Source: Indioceanicola profundi (GTDB taxonomy: Bacteria > Pseudomonadota > Alphaproteobacteria > Azospirillales > Azospirillaceae). Taken from it: 64,000 nucleotides of DNA. The translations under genes and the position numbers were made by a program. Location of the stretch: the NCBI RefSeq assembly GCF_003568845.1, contig NZ_CP030126.1:2197001-2261000 (forward strand), read 5' to 3'. Below, piece after piece: positions 25,150 to 33,023 of this stretch; the first letter of the stretch is position 1; each line of letters opens with the position of its first letter. The notes beneath the pieces are model-generated. The model did no database searches, had not been told where the DNA came from, and worked only from the letters and a program-made list of their open reading frames with translations.

Positions 25150-25667
25150 GCAGATGGTCCGGCCTGACCGCGGCGGCGCTGCTGATCCTGGGGCTGGCTG
25201 GCTGCGATGGCGGCGGCATGGACGATCAGGCGAAGATCGAGCCTTATGACGTGCCCCCGCCCCAATGGGGCGGCATCGTCGGCGCCCTGCCCCCGGTTCC
25301 GGGCACGGTACATCAGATGGAGGACGGTGAGGCAACACGCCCCCGGATCACGGCGGACCTGCTGGCGCGCGGCGGCGATCGGTACGCCATCTTCTGCGCC
25401 CCCTGCCACGGGCCGGGGGGACATGGAGACGGCGGGGCGGTAGGACGGGTGGTGCCGCAGCCGCCATCCCTCCTCTCCGCCCCGCTCCAGCGCGTGCCGG
25501 ACAGCCATCTGTTCCGGGTCATCAGCAACGGAAAGGGTCGGATGTACGGCTATGCCTCCAGAATTCCGGAGGCCGACCGCTGGGCCATCATCGCCTGGCT
25601 GCGCGATGTCCAGGCCCGCACCCCCGATCAACCTCCAGCGGGAACAGGCACGACCCCGCAGGGTTGA
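25146..25667 (+). CDS. actE: ActE-like monohaem cytochrome c lipoprotein
   Basis: 173-residue lipoprotein: the signal peptide ends in LGLAGC, followed by a short linker MDDQAKIEPYD typical of ActE and one haem site CAPCH near residue 85. A methionine-containing GRMYGYASRI loop could supply the sixth ligand. It starts inside the actB stop (ATGA). In standard alternative complex III operons actC (ten-helix NrfD-like) and actD stand between actB and actE, and actF follows; all are absent here. Confidence 0.88.
   Translation: MSRWSGLTAAALLILGLAGCDGGGMDDQAKIEPYDVPPPQWGGIVGALPPVPGTVHQMEDGEATRPRITADLLARGGDRYAIFCAPCHGPGGHGDGGAVGRVVPQPPSLLSAPLQRVPDSHLFRVISNGKGRMYGYASRIPEADRWAIIAWLRDVQARTPDQPPAGTGTTPQG
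25641..25665 (+). promoter_or_regulatory. EcfG-type promoter candidate inside the actE end (GGAAC-N16-GGTT)
   Basis: GGAAC at 25641-25645, 16 bases, GGTT at 25662-25665. It lies at the 3' end of actE and would drive the proline-rich gene and the second channel gene. Confidence 0.4.
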
Positions 25668-25673
25668 TTCCAC

Positions 25674-25886
25674 ATGTTCCAGCATCAGACCACGATCCAT
25701 CGCCGGCCCGCATGGCGCGCGACCCCGTACCCCCCGGTGCCGCCACCGCCGCCGGCGCCGCCGCCGCTCGATCCGGATGCGCCGCCGCCCATCCAGGAAC
25801 CGCCGGGGCCGATCCCGGTCCCGCCTGGAGAGCCGCCGCCGGTACCGGAACGGCTGTCGACGGCAGAATTCCGACGCTGCTCATGA
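25674..25886 (+). CDS. Small proline-rich protein upstream of the second channel gene
   Basis: 70 residues. After a short basic N-terminus come proline runs (PPVPPPPPAPPPLDPDAPPP), about 40 percent proline in all, with a final FRRCS. It starts 6 bp after actE and ends 19 bp before the TrkA-type channel gene. It mirrors the arrangement at 15488-15673. No clear ribosome site was found, so translation is not certain. Confidence 0.45.
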   Translation: MFQHQTTIHRRPAWRATPYPPVPPPPPAPPPLDPDAPPPIQEPPGPIPVPPGEPPPVPERLSTAEFRRCS

Positions 25887-25905
25887 CTGCCCGGAGGGGT
25901 GGTCC

Positions 25906-27000
25906 ATGAAATTCCTCGTGGCCATGAGCCGGCCCAGCCGGCGCGGCCATCTGCAGTCCACCACCCGCCTTATCCGCACCCTGCGGCGGACGGCGACGTG
26001 GATCGTCTGCGTGCTGGCGCTGCATATCCTGGCCATGATCATTTTCGAGGGGATGGTTCCCTTCGACGCACTCTGGCTCACGGCGACCACAGTGATGACG
26101 GTGGGCTATGGCGATCTCTCGGCCGCCACCGTGCCGGGCCGAATCTCCACCATGGTGCTGATGTACATGGGCGGCATCTACGTGCTGGCGAAAGCTGTCG
26201 GCGACTACACCGACTATCGCGCCCAGATGGCCAATGAGAAGGCGCGCGGAAGCTGGAGGTGGAACATGAGGGGGCATCTGCTGATCATCGGGCAGCCTGT
26301 GGGCAATGCGGAGCAGTACTTTATCCGGCTGACGGATCAGATCCGCGCCCATGAGAGCTGGATCGACATACCGATCCTGCTGTTGACGGAGGTGTTCCGC
26401 AACCGCCGCCTGCCCTCCAGCCTTGCCGACCGGGGCATCGCCCTTTGGACCGGCAATCCGACCGAAATCCAGTCGCTGGAGGCTGTAACGCCTGCCGATG
26501 CGCGGGCGGTCGTTGTCTTGGCCGAGAGCGGAACGGACAGCGCCGCCGACGCCGGCGTCTTCGACACTGTGGACCGCATCCGCGGCGCCGGCTTCGTCGG
26601 GCCGATCGTCGCGGAATGCGTCGACCAGCTCAACCGCAGCCGCCTGATGCGGGCTGGCGCCACCACCGTGATCCGCTCCGTCCATGGTTTTCCGGAGATG
26701 GCGGCCCGCGCCCTGGTAGCGCCCGGCGCGGAAAGGCTGGTGGAGAACCTGTTCACGGCGGAGGGCGACGAGTGCCGGCGTTACGAGTTGCCGGAGATCT
26801 GGCACGGCACCTGGACCGAGCTGACCCTTCGTCTCGTCACGGCGGAGATCGGCATCCCGCTCGGCTACGCGGACCCGGAAGGGTGCATCCATAGCAATCC
26901 GGTCGGCCGGGCCATCGAGGCGCGGGCGATCTTCGTGATCGTGCACGACCGGCATCAGGCATCCGCACAAGTGCAGATCGCGCGCCTCCTGCGCGGGTAG
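25906..27000 (+). CDS. Potassium channel with TrkA-N-like cytoplasmic domain
   Basis: 364-residue channel protein. A first helix lies at about residues 29-48, the filter TVGYGD at 65-70 is intact, and a second helix spans about 80-97. A cytoplasmic domain follows with a Rossmann-like start (HLLIIGQPVGNAEQ) and a VVVLAE strand, as in RCK/TrkA-N domains. The dinucleotide loop is degenerate (GQPVGN rather than GxGxxG). Ribosome site GGAGGGG precedes the ATG at 25906; the much longer upstream frame is not used. Predicted role is potassium efflux or sensing, perhaps during stress, given the promoter box upstream of its leader gene. Confidence 0.85.
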   Translation: MKFLVAMSRPSRRGHLQSTTRLIRTLRRTATWIVCVLALHILAMIIFEGMVPFDALWLTATTVMTVGYGDLSAATVPGRISTMVLMYMGGIYVLAKAVGDYTDYRAQMANEKARGSWRWNMRGHLLIIGQPVGNAEQYFIRLTDQIRAHESWIDIPILLLTEVFRNRRLPSSLADRGIALWTGNPTEIQSLEAVTPADARAVVVLAESGTDSAADAGVFDTVDRIRGAGFVGPIVAECVDQLNRSRLMRAGATTVIRSVHGFPEMAARALVAPGAERLVENLFTAEGDECRRYELPEIWHGTWTELTLRLVTAEIGIPLGYADPEGCIHSNPVGRAIEARAIFVIVHDRHQASAQVQIARLLRG

Positions 27001-27045
27001 TTCGCGGGCCGGCTGTGACCTCCCGTCCGGACGGGGAGATTCCGC

Positions 27046-27070
27046 GGAACACATCCCGCCCCCTCTGGTT
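27046..27070 (+). promoter_or_regulatory. EcfG-type promoter candidate for PRC-barrel genes (GGAAC-N16-GGTT)
   Basis: GGAAC at 27046-27050, 16 bases, GGTT at 27067-27070. The start codon follows 76 bases later. A perfect 14-bp palindrome CCCGTCCGGACGGG lies just upstream (27022-27035). Confidence 0.5.
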
Positions 27071-27146
27071 GGCTACGTGGGCATCGTGCATCCGGCAAAA
27101 TGGATGCTGCGAGCCTGCAACTTCAGGCTTAAGCGGAGGATCGTCG

Positions 27147-29072
27147 ATGCGAACGCACCTGTTCACGGCGGCCATTGCCCTGGCAGTGGCGGCCTTTCCG
27201 GCCGCGTCATGGGCGCAGGAGCAGCAACAGGATCAGCGGCAGCAGCAACCACCCGAGAACCAGCTCGCCCAAGCGCCGCCCGCAGCTCCGCCGGCTCCCG
27301 CCGGTCAGCAGGATCAACTCGCCCAGCATCTGCAAAGCGCCCAGGACCGTCTGCGTACGGCACAGCAGGAGCTTCAGGCAGCCCGGGATGCCCGGGACCC
27401 GCAGCGCGAGGAAGCGGCGCGACAGGCCGTGTCGGATGCATTGACCCGGTTGGGCGATGCCCTGTCCTCTGCGCAGCAGCAGGTAATGGCGGCGCTGGAC
27501 GCGTTCCGGACCGGCGGACCTGAGGGCGACAGCGCCGCCCAGCGCGTCGCGGGCCTCATGCAGATGCCGGCAGCCGATCCCACCGACGTGAATGTGCGCC
27601 AGCTCGCTCCGCAAGTGGCTGTGAACGCGGCCGCGCCGCAGGTGCAGGTGGAGCAGTTGCAGCCCCGCGTGGCAGTGAACCAGCAGAGCCCGAACGTGGT
27701 GGTGGAGCAGCCGCCGCCGCAGGTGCAGGTCCGACAGCCCGCCCCGCGCATCCGGGTGCGCCAGTTCCCGCCGGAGATCATCGTCCGCCAGTTCGAGCCC
27801 GAAGTGATCATCCGCCAGCGTGAGCCGGAGATCATCATCGAGCAGGCCGACCCGGAGATCACCGTCAACCAGGCGGAACCCCAGGTCGCCGTGAACATGC
27901 AGCAGCCCACGGTCGAGGTCCAGGCGATGGAGCCGCGCATCAGCGTCGCCCAGCCGGAGCCGAACGTGGATGTGTCGATGGCCCAGCCGCTGGTGAATGT
28001 GGACCCCGGCCGCCCGGCCGTGGCCGTCCAGCAGCCGGAGCCCGAGGTCCGGGTCGAGCAGCAGCGTCCGGAGGTCGCCGTCGATCCCGGCCGTCCGGTC
28101 GTGGACGTGCAGCAGCCCGCGCCGGAAGTCGAAGTGGAGACACAGCAGCCGGAAGTGGCCGTACGCCAGCCCGAACCCGAGGTGCAGGTGCGCCAGCCCG
28201 AACCGCAGGTCCAGCTTGACCCTGGTCAGCCGGAGGTGAATGTCGAGCAGGAGCGCCCCGAGGTGGCGGTGACGCAGCCTGAGCCGCAGGTGCAGGTCGA
28301 GCCCAGCCAGCCGCAGGTGGACGTCCAGGCTGCCCGGCCCGAGGTGAACGTGCGGCAGCCCGAGCCGGAAGTCGCGGTGAACCAGCCGGCGCCCGAGGTT
28401 CAGGTCCAGCAGCCCGAACCGCAGGTCCAGGTCGATCGTGGCCAGCCGCAAGTGAATGTGGAGCCCGCTCGTCCCGAAGTCGCGGTGCGCCAGCCCGAGC
28501 CCGAGGTGCAGATTCAGCAGCCCGAGCCGCAGGTCGAGGTTCAGCCTGGCCAGCCTGACGTGAATGTGCAGGCGGCCCGGCCGGAAGTCACGGTGCGTCA
28601 GCCCGAGCCGGAAGTCGCCGTTCGTCAGCCTGAGCCGCAGGTGAATATCGATCAGGCGCAGCCCGACGTGACTGTGCAGCAGGCCCAGCCCGATGTGGCG
28701 GTCAGGCAGCAGGGGCAAACAGACGTGCAGGTCGCGGATGCCGGGTCCGCCCAGGCGCCTGCGCCCGCCCAGCAGGGCAATGAGCGGATGAACCGTCTCA
28801 TCGGCGTGGCGGTCTATGGCTCCGACAATGAGGAGCTGGGCCAGGTCGAGGATCTGTTGCTCGCCCCGGAAGGCGGCGGCGTGCGGGACGTGGTGGTCCG
28901 TATCGACGAGGGTCTGCTAGGCGATGACCGGCTGATCCTGGTTCCTTACAGCCAAGTGCGGATGCGCGGCCAGGATCTGCTGATCCCGATGAACTCCGAT
29001 CAGGTCGAAGCCGCGCCAGAGTTCAATTACGAGGCCGATGCGAACGCCCTTCTAGGCCCGGATGCGCAATGA
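27147..29072 (+). CDS. Exported PRC-barrel protein with about 42 tandem nonapeptide repeats
   Basis: 641-residue secreted protein. Order: signal peptide ending SWAQE (about 1-24), Gln/Ala-rich helical part (25-150), a run of about 42 nine-residue units of pattern x-x-x-P-x-V-x-V-x (152-529), a linker, and a C-terminal PRC-barrel domain beginning MNRLIGVAVYG (about 547-625). Typical units read QPEPEVQVR, QPEPQVQVD and AARPEVNVR. The alternation of Val with polar residues and the fixed proline suggest an extended beta-solenoid or rod in the periplasm. AGCGGAGG precedes the ATG. It overlaps a smaller paralogue by 4 bp. Function unknown; similar repeat-PRC proteins occur in other alphaproteobacteria (recalled), usually linked to stress. 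Confidence 0.88.
   Translation: MRTHLFTAAIALAVAAFPAASWAQEQQQDQRQQQPPENQLAQAPPAAPPAPAGQQDQLAQHLQSAQDRLRTAQQELQAARDARDPQREEAARQAVSDALTRLGDALSSAQQQVMAALDAFRTGGPEGDSAAQRVAGLMQMPAADPTDVNVRQLAPQVAVNAAAPQVQVEQLQPRVAVNQQSPNVVVEQPPPQVQVRQPAPRIRVRQFPPEIIVRQFEPEVIIRQREPEIIIEQADPEITVNQAEPQVAVNMQQPTVEVQAMEPRISVAQPEPNVDVSMAQPLVNVDPGRPAVAVQQPEPEVRVEQQRPEVAVDPGRPVVDVQQPAPEVEVETQQPEVAVRQPEPEVQVRQPEPQVQLDPGQPEVNVEQERPEVAVTQPEPQVQVEPSQPQVDVQAARPEVNVRQPEPEVAVNQPAPEVQVQQPEPQVQVDRGQPQVNVEPARPEVAVRQPEPEVQIQQPEPQVEVQPGQPDVNVQAARPEVTVRQPEPEVAVRQPEPQVNIDQAQPDVTVQQAQPDVAVRQQGQTDVQVADAGSAQAPAPAQQGNERMNRLIGVAVYGSDNEELGQVEDLLLAPEGGGVRDVVVRIDEGLLGDDRLILVPYSQVRMRGQDLLIPMNSDQVEAAPEFNYEADANALLGPDAQ
27600..28733 (+). repeat. 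27-bp coding tandem repeat, about 42 units
   Basis: DNA counterpart of the nonapeptide array: period 27 bp over about 1.1 kb, with units diverged at third positions in the first third and more alike in the last two thirds. The later units also form a higher-order pattern of two to four units (for example PxxP..., QPEP..., QPEP...), which suggests recent segmental duplication there. Confidence 0.85.
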
Positions 29073-29914
29073 TGCCCGCCAGAGCCATGGAGAAGAAGAT
29101 GATGCGGACAACCCTTCCCTTCGCAGCCGCCCTGGCCCTTCTGCTTCCGGCCGCCGGCTGGGCGCAGGAGCCCGGCGGGCCGCAGCCGGCTCCGGACAAG
29201 CCGGTTGGCGCCGACATCACGGTGCAGCAGCCGACGCCGGATGTGACCGTGCGCCAGCAGAAGCCGGACGTCACGATCCAGCAGGCCCGGCCGGACGTGA
29301 ACCTGGATGTGGCGCGCCCGGTGGTCAATGTCGACACCCCGCCCCCGCAGGTGCAGATTCAGCCTACGGAGGGTCAGGTGCAGGCGCAGATCAACCGCGC
29401 CCAGCCCCAGGTCGATATCCGCCAGGCCAAGCCGGTGGTCAACATCCAGCAGGCTGAACCGGAAGTCATCGTGGAGCGGGCCGAAGGTCCTCCCCAGATT
29501 TCCATCCAGAAGCTGACGCGGGAGCAGGCCGAGCTGGCGGATATGGGCATCCAGCGTCGCGAAGACCTCGTCGGCATGACCGTGGTCGACCGCGAGGACC
29601 AGGAGATCGGCTCCGTCAGCGATCTGATGACCCAGAATGGCCGTATCCAATCGGCCGTCGTCCGGCAGGAAGGCGGCTTGTTGAGCGGCGACAAGATGGT
29701 CGCTGTCCCCTGGAGCGCGTTCCAGGTGGACCAGGAGAACAAGCGTCTGCGCGTTCAGATGAGCGAGGATGAACTCAGGGAAATGCCCGAGTTCAACTAC
29801 GACGAACAGACGCAGCAGCAGGCGTTGGTCGGCCCCGAAGGCCAGCAGCAGCAGCAGCAGCAGCAGCAGCCGCAACAACAGCAGCAGAACCCGGAACAGC
29901 AGAGCCAGCGCTGA
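29069..29914 (+). CDS. Second PRC-barrel protein with nonapeptide repeats and polyQ tail
   Basis: 281-residue exported paralogue of the preceding gene. Signal peptide ends AAGWAQE; about ten nine-residue units follow (such as QPTPDVTVR, QQKPDVTIQ, QAEPEVIVE, residues about 48-146); then a PRC-barrel domain (REDLVGMTVVDREDQEIGSVSDL, about 163-245) and a glutamine-rich tail with nine consecutive Gln. The ATG at 29069 overlaps the previous stop (ATGA). An internal ATG at 29099, preceded by GGAG, would also leave a good signal peptide and may be the true start. The operon ends at a strong hairpin. Confidence 0.87.
   Translation: MMPARAMEKKMMRTTLPFAAALALLLPAAGWAQEPGGPQPAPDKPVGADITVQQPTPDVTVRQQKPDVTIQQARPDVNLDVARPVVNVDTPPPQVQIQPTEGQVQAQINRAQPQVDIRQAKPVVNIQQAEPEVIVERAEGPPQISIQKLTREQAELADMGIQRREDLVGMTVVDREDQEIGSVSDLMTQNGRIQSAVVRQEGGLLSGDKMVAVPWSAFQVDQENKRLRVQMSEDELREMPEFNYDEQTQQQALVGPEGQQQQQQQQQPQQQQQNPEQQSQR
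29843..29869 (+). repeat. (CAG)9 microsatellite
   Basis: Nine perfect CAG codons in the polyglutamine tail of the second PRC-barrel protein. Length change by slippage would stay in frame and alter only the tail. Confidence 0.9.
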
Positions 29915-29937
29915 TCCGGTCCGGATTCGGAACGAAG

Positions 29938-29965
29938 AAAGGCCGCGGGGCAACCCGCGGCCTTT
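29938..29965 (+). terminator. Terminator of the PRC-barrel operon
   Basis: AAAGGCCGCGGG, loop GCAA, CCCGCGGCCTTT: a perfect 12-bp stem with a GNRA-type loop, 24 bases after the stop. Short T and A flanks occur on both sides, so it could serve both directions. Confidence 0.8.
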
Positions 29966-30049
29966 CCGATTCCGAGACTTGCGCGAGACCCCCTGCGGAA
30001 CAAGTCCCATCCTGAAGGATGCGGGACTGTCGACCGGGTTCCCGGCAGC

Positions 30050-30937
30050 CTACGCGCTTCGCAGACCGCCCAGCAGATTGGGGGTCAGCTTCTCGTTCTG
30101 GCCCTTGCCGCCGGTCTGGTCCTCCTGCCCATCCGGGTCCCCCGGCGGGGCGAGCTGGTTCAGCAGCATCACGGTGAAGGTGGAAAGCGGCTCCCGCCCG
30201 GAGGATGCGGAGCGGCCGGAACTCCAGACGTCGTTGTCGTCGCCCGCCCCGGCCACGACGCTTCCGAAGCGGCCCACGGCTGGTGTTCCCGTATCCTCTC
30301 CGAACTTGGCGGCAAACCGATCATAGATCTGGGACAGGGTGACCGGGCGGCCCTTGTCGTAGAACACGCCGCGGTTGGCGCGCGCCGCCTCGGGCAACAG
30401 CCTGTCCGCCGGCTGGGCCGGGTTGTCTTCCATCGCCTTCAGGAATTTGGTTGCCCCGGCTGCCCCCAGGAAATGGGCCAGGTACATCTCCGTCCGCCCG
30501 ACCGGCTGGCCGAGTTCCCCCTCGAGATGGCGGCGATTATCCTGGGCCAGTTCGCCGGCCAGCAGGGCCGAGAGACGGGGATCGTTGCGCAGCTCCAGGA
30601 TCTCCCTGCGCGCCATCGGGTCCTTAACCGCGGCGCGCCCGTCCGGCCGGCGCTCGATCAACTCCGCATAGGCGCCCAGCCCGTGCTTGGCCCCGTGGGT
30701 CTTCACCATGTCCAGCCAGGTGGAGTCGACGAACTGGAACAGGCCGGTGGCGCTGCTGGTGCCGGCCTTGGCATCAGTGCGGAAGCCGCTTTCCAGGGAA
30801 GCCTTTTCCATCAGGTAGGCAAAATCGACCCCGGTTGCGCGGCTGGCCTGGGCAACGGCGTTCCGCACCTGATGGGGAGCAGAACCCGATCCTGCCTGGA
30901 GATCGGCCCTGGGAATGGTGGAAAAGGCGCTGGTCAC
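30050..30937 (-). CDS. Soluble lytic transglycosylase-like protein
   Basis: 295-residue SLT-domain protein. The catalytic glutamate is in MEKASLESGFR near residue 48, followed by GLFQFVDSTWLDMV and later YLAHFLGAAGATKFL. This matches the flagellum-associated muramidase type common in alphaproteobacteria, which cuts peptidoglycan for envelope-spanning machines. No classical signal peptide is seen, as is usual for that subgroup. The C-terminal 70 residues are low-complexity. It is a single gene; no flagellar genes are near. Confidence 0.85.
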   Translation of the reverse strand: MTSAFSTIPRADLQAGSGSAPHQVRNAVAQASRATGVDFAYLMEKASLESGFRTDAKAGTSSATGLFQFVDSTWLDMVKTHGAKHGLGAYAELIERRPDGRAAVKDPMARREILELRNDPRLSALLAGELAQDNRRHLEGELGQPVGRTEMYLAHFLGAAGATKFLKAMEDNPAQPADRLLPEAARANRGVFYDKGRPVTLSQIYDRFAAKFGEDTGTPAVGRFGSVVAGAGDDNDVWSSGRSASSGREPLSTFTVMLLNQLAPPGDPDGQEDQTGGKGQNEKLTPNLLGGLRSA

Positions 30938-31116
30938 GGCTTGCCTCGTTCACGGAATGGCAGCCCGATCAAAGCAACCTCCATGCCAGTCACCGACGGG
31001 CTGCCGCGGCACTTGCCCCGAATCCTGGTTGCCGCCATCTTAGCCGCAACCGCAGGCACGGCCCCATACTGGCCGCCGCACCAGCCGTAGAAGCCCCCGG
31101 GAGGGAATTCAGGACC

Positions 31117-32913
31117 ATGATTCCGTACAACGCGCCCATCGACGATATGCGGTTCACGCTGAACCATGTGGTGGGACTGCCCGCCGTGGCGCAGCTTCCG
31201 GGGTATGAGGCGGCGGATGCCGATCTGGTCGATGCGGTGCTGGAGGAAGCCGGCAAGCTGGCCCGCGACGTGCTGGCCCCGATCAACTGGCAGGGCGACC
31301 GCGACGGCGCGGTGCTGGAGAACGGCGTGGTCCGCACCGCCCCCGGCTTCAAGGAGGCCTACAAGGCCTATGCGGAGGGCGGCTGGAACTCCGTTCCCTT
31401 CGATCCGGACCATGGCGGCCAGGGCCTGCCCTGGACCCTGGCCATGCCGATCCAGGAGATGTGGAACGCGGCCAACATGTCCTTCGCCCTCTGCCCCATG
31501 CTGAACCAGGGCGCGGTGGAACTGCTGTCCGAGCACGGGTCGGAGGAGCAGAAGGGCAAGTATCTGGAGAAGATGATCTCCGGCGAGTGGACGGGCACCA
31601 TGAACCTGACGGAGCCGCAGGCCGGTTCCGATGTCGGGGCCGTCCGCACCAGGGCGGTTCCGCAGGGCGATGGCACCTACAGGATCACCGGGCAGAAGAT
31701 CTTCATCACCTATGGCGAGCACGACCTGACGCCAAACATCATCCACATGGTGCTGGCCCGCACGCCGGACGCCCCGGCCGGGGTGAAGGGCATCAGCCTG
31801 TTCATCGTGCCGAAGTTCCTGGTCGACGAGGATGGCGGCATCGGGGAGCGCAACGACCTCCGCTGCGCCGGGCTGGAGCACAAGATGGGCATCCACGCCT
31901 CCCCCACCGCCGTGATGGCCTTCGGGGACAATGGCGGGGCCGTCGGCTTCCTGATCGGGGAGGAGAACCGCGGCCTGGAATACATGTTCACCATGATGAA
32001 CAACGCCCGCCTCGGCGTCGGCGTCCAGGGCGTCGGCATTGCCGAGCGCGCCTACCAGCAGGCGGTGGCCTATGCCAGGACCCGCACCCAGTCCCGCGCA
32101 TTGGACGGCCGCAATCCGGAGCCTGTCGCCATCATCAACCATCCGGATATCCGCCGGATGCTGATGACCGCCAAGAGCCAGATCGAGGCGGCGCGCGCCC
32201 TGACCTATACCACCGCCGCCGCCTTCGACCGCGCCAAGCGCAGCACCGATGCAGAGGAGCGAAAGCGCGCCCGTGCCCTGAACGACCTGCTGACCCCGAT
32301 CACCAAGGCCTGGTGCACCGACCTGGGCGTGGAGGTCGCCTCGCTCGGCGTGCAGGTGCATGGCGGCATGGGCTTCATCGAGGAGACGGGTGCGGCCCAG
32401 CATTACCGCGATGCCCGCATCGCCCCGATCTATGAGGGGACAAACGGCATCCAGGCCAACGACCTGGTCTTCCGCAAGGTGGTGCGCGATGGCGGCCAAT
32501 CGGCCTTCGCCCTGATGGCCGAGATGACGACCGTAGCCCTGGCGGCGAAGGAAGGGCCGGGCGACGATCTGGAGGTGATCGGCGCCAACCTGCACGATGC
32601 CCTGCATGTGCTGGAGCAGACCACCAACTGGCTGCTGGAGGCGGCGAAGACCGATGTTCGTGCGGCAGCGGCCGGAGCGGTGCCCTATCTGCGCATGTTC
32701 GGCATCACCGTTGGCGGCTGGCTGATGGCGAAGGCCGCCATGGCGGCGCAGGCCCAGATGGCCCAGCGCGGGGCCGACACCCGCTTCCTGGACGGCAAGC
32801 TGATCACGGCCCGCTTCTATGCCGACCAGATCCTGCCGCAGGTCCAGGGGCTGATGAAGCCCATCGTGGCCGGCCACCGGACCGTTATGGCGCTGGCAGA
32901 AGACCAGTTCTGA
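31117..32913 (+). CDS. Acyl-CoA dehydrogenase (FadE/DmdC-like)
   Basis: 598-residue FAD-dependent acyl-CoA dehydrogenase. The three domains are visible: an N-terminal helical part, the mid beta-domain with MNLTEPQAGSDVGAV and YRITGQKIFITYGEHDL, and a C-terminal helical domain with the active-site loop IYEGTNGIQANDL. An extra C-terminal region of about 130 residues makes it longer than the 380-residue short- and medium-chain enzymes and fits the 600-residue group that includes DmdC. The ATG at 31117 was chosen, preceded by GGGAGG a little upstream; the long open frame before it is not coding. Substrate chain unknown. It ends in an 11-bp GC hairpin. Confidence 0.92.
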   Translation: MIPYNAPIDDMRFTLNHVVGLPAVAQLPGYEAADADLVDAVLEEAGKLARDVLAPINWQGDRDGAVLENGVVRTAPGFKEAYKAYAEGGWNSVPFDPDHGGQGLPWTLAMPIQEMWNAANMSFALCPMLNQGAVELLSEHGSEEQKGKYLEKMISGEWTGTMNLTEPQAGSDVGAVRTRAVPQGDGTYRITGQKIFITYGEHDLTPNIIHMVLARTPDAPAGVKGISLFIVPKFLVDEDGGIGERNDLRCAGLEHKMGIHASPTAVMAFGDNGGAVGFLIGEENRGLEYMFTMMNNARLGVGVQGVGIAERAYQQAVAYARTRTQSRALDGRNPEPVAIINHPDIRRMLMTAKSQIEAARALTYTTAAAFDRAKRSTDAEERKRARALNDLLTPITKAWCTDLGVEVASLGVQVHGGMGFIEETGAAQHYRDARIAPIYEGTNGIQANDLVFRKVVRDGGQSAFALMAEMTTVALAAKEGPGDDLEVIGANLHDALHVLEQTTNWLLEAAKTDVRAAAAGAVPYLRMFGITVGGWLMAKAAMAAQAQMAQRGADTRFLDGKLITARFYADQILPQVQGLMKPIVAGHRTVMALAEDQF

Positions 32914-32920
32914 TGCCCGA

Positions 32921-32945
32921 AGCCCCCGCCGGGCCGGCGGGGGCT
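32921..32945 (+). terminator. GC hairpin after acyl-CoA dehydrogenase
   Basis: AGCCCCCGCCG, loop GGC, CGGCGGGGGCT: a perfect 11-bp stem 7 bases after the stop. The following sequence is only weakly T-rich. Confidence 0.65.
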
Positions 32946-33023
32946 GTCCGACGTGTGTTTCCTTTCGGTTTTATCAGTCCAGAGTTGAGCATGCGCATGC
33001 TGTTGTAGACACTCCGCCGTCAT

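Noticed and set aside
22048-25338. 1096-codon open frame on the minus strand opposite actB
   Set aside because: High GC keeps antisense frames open. The translation is low-complexity, with no domain, and the plus strand has clear iron-sulfur and molybdopterin motifs.
25552-25905. N-terminal extension of the TrkA-type channel frame
   Set aside because: The 118-codon extension overlaps actE, is Arg-rich and has no ribosome site, whereas the ATG at 25906 has GGAGGGG ahead of it.
27207-28718. 503-codon minus-strand frame with Leu/His-rich 9-residue repeats
   Set aside because: Complement of the tandem 27-bp repeat. The periodic look comes from the real plus-strand gene, which has a signal peptide and PRC domain.
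27600-28733. Regularly spaced repeat resembling a CRISPR array
   Set aside because: Period is 27 bp with no spacers; every unit is coding and diverged, so it is a protein repeat.
30835-31116. 94-codon extension before acyl-CoA dehydrogenase
   Set aside because: It overlaps the divergent transglycosylase gene and has no similarity to the family N-terminus.
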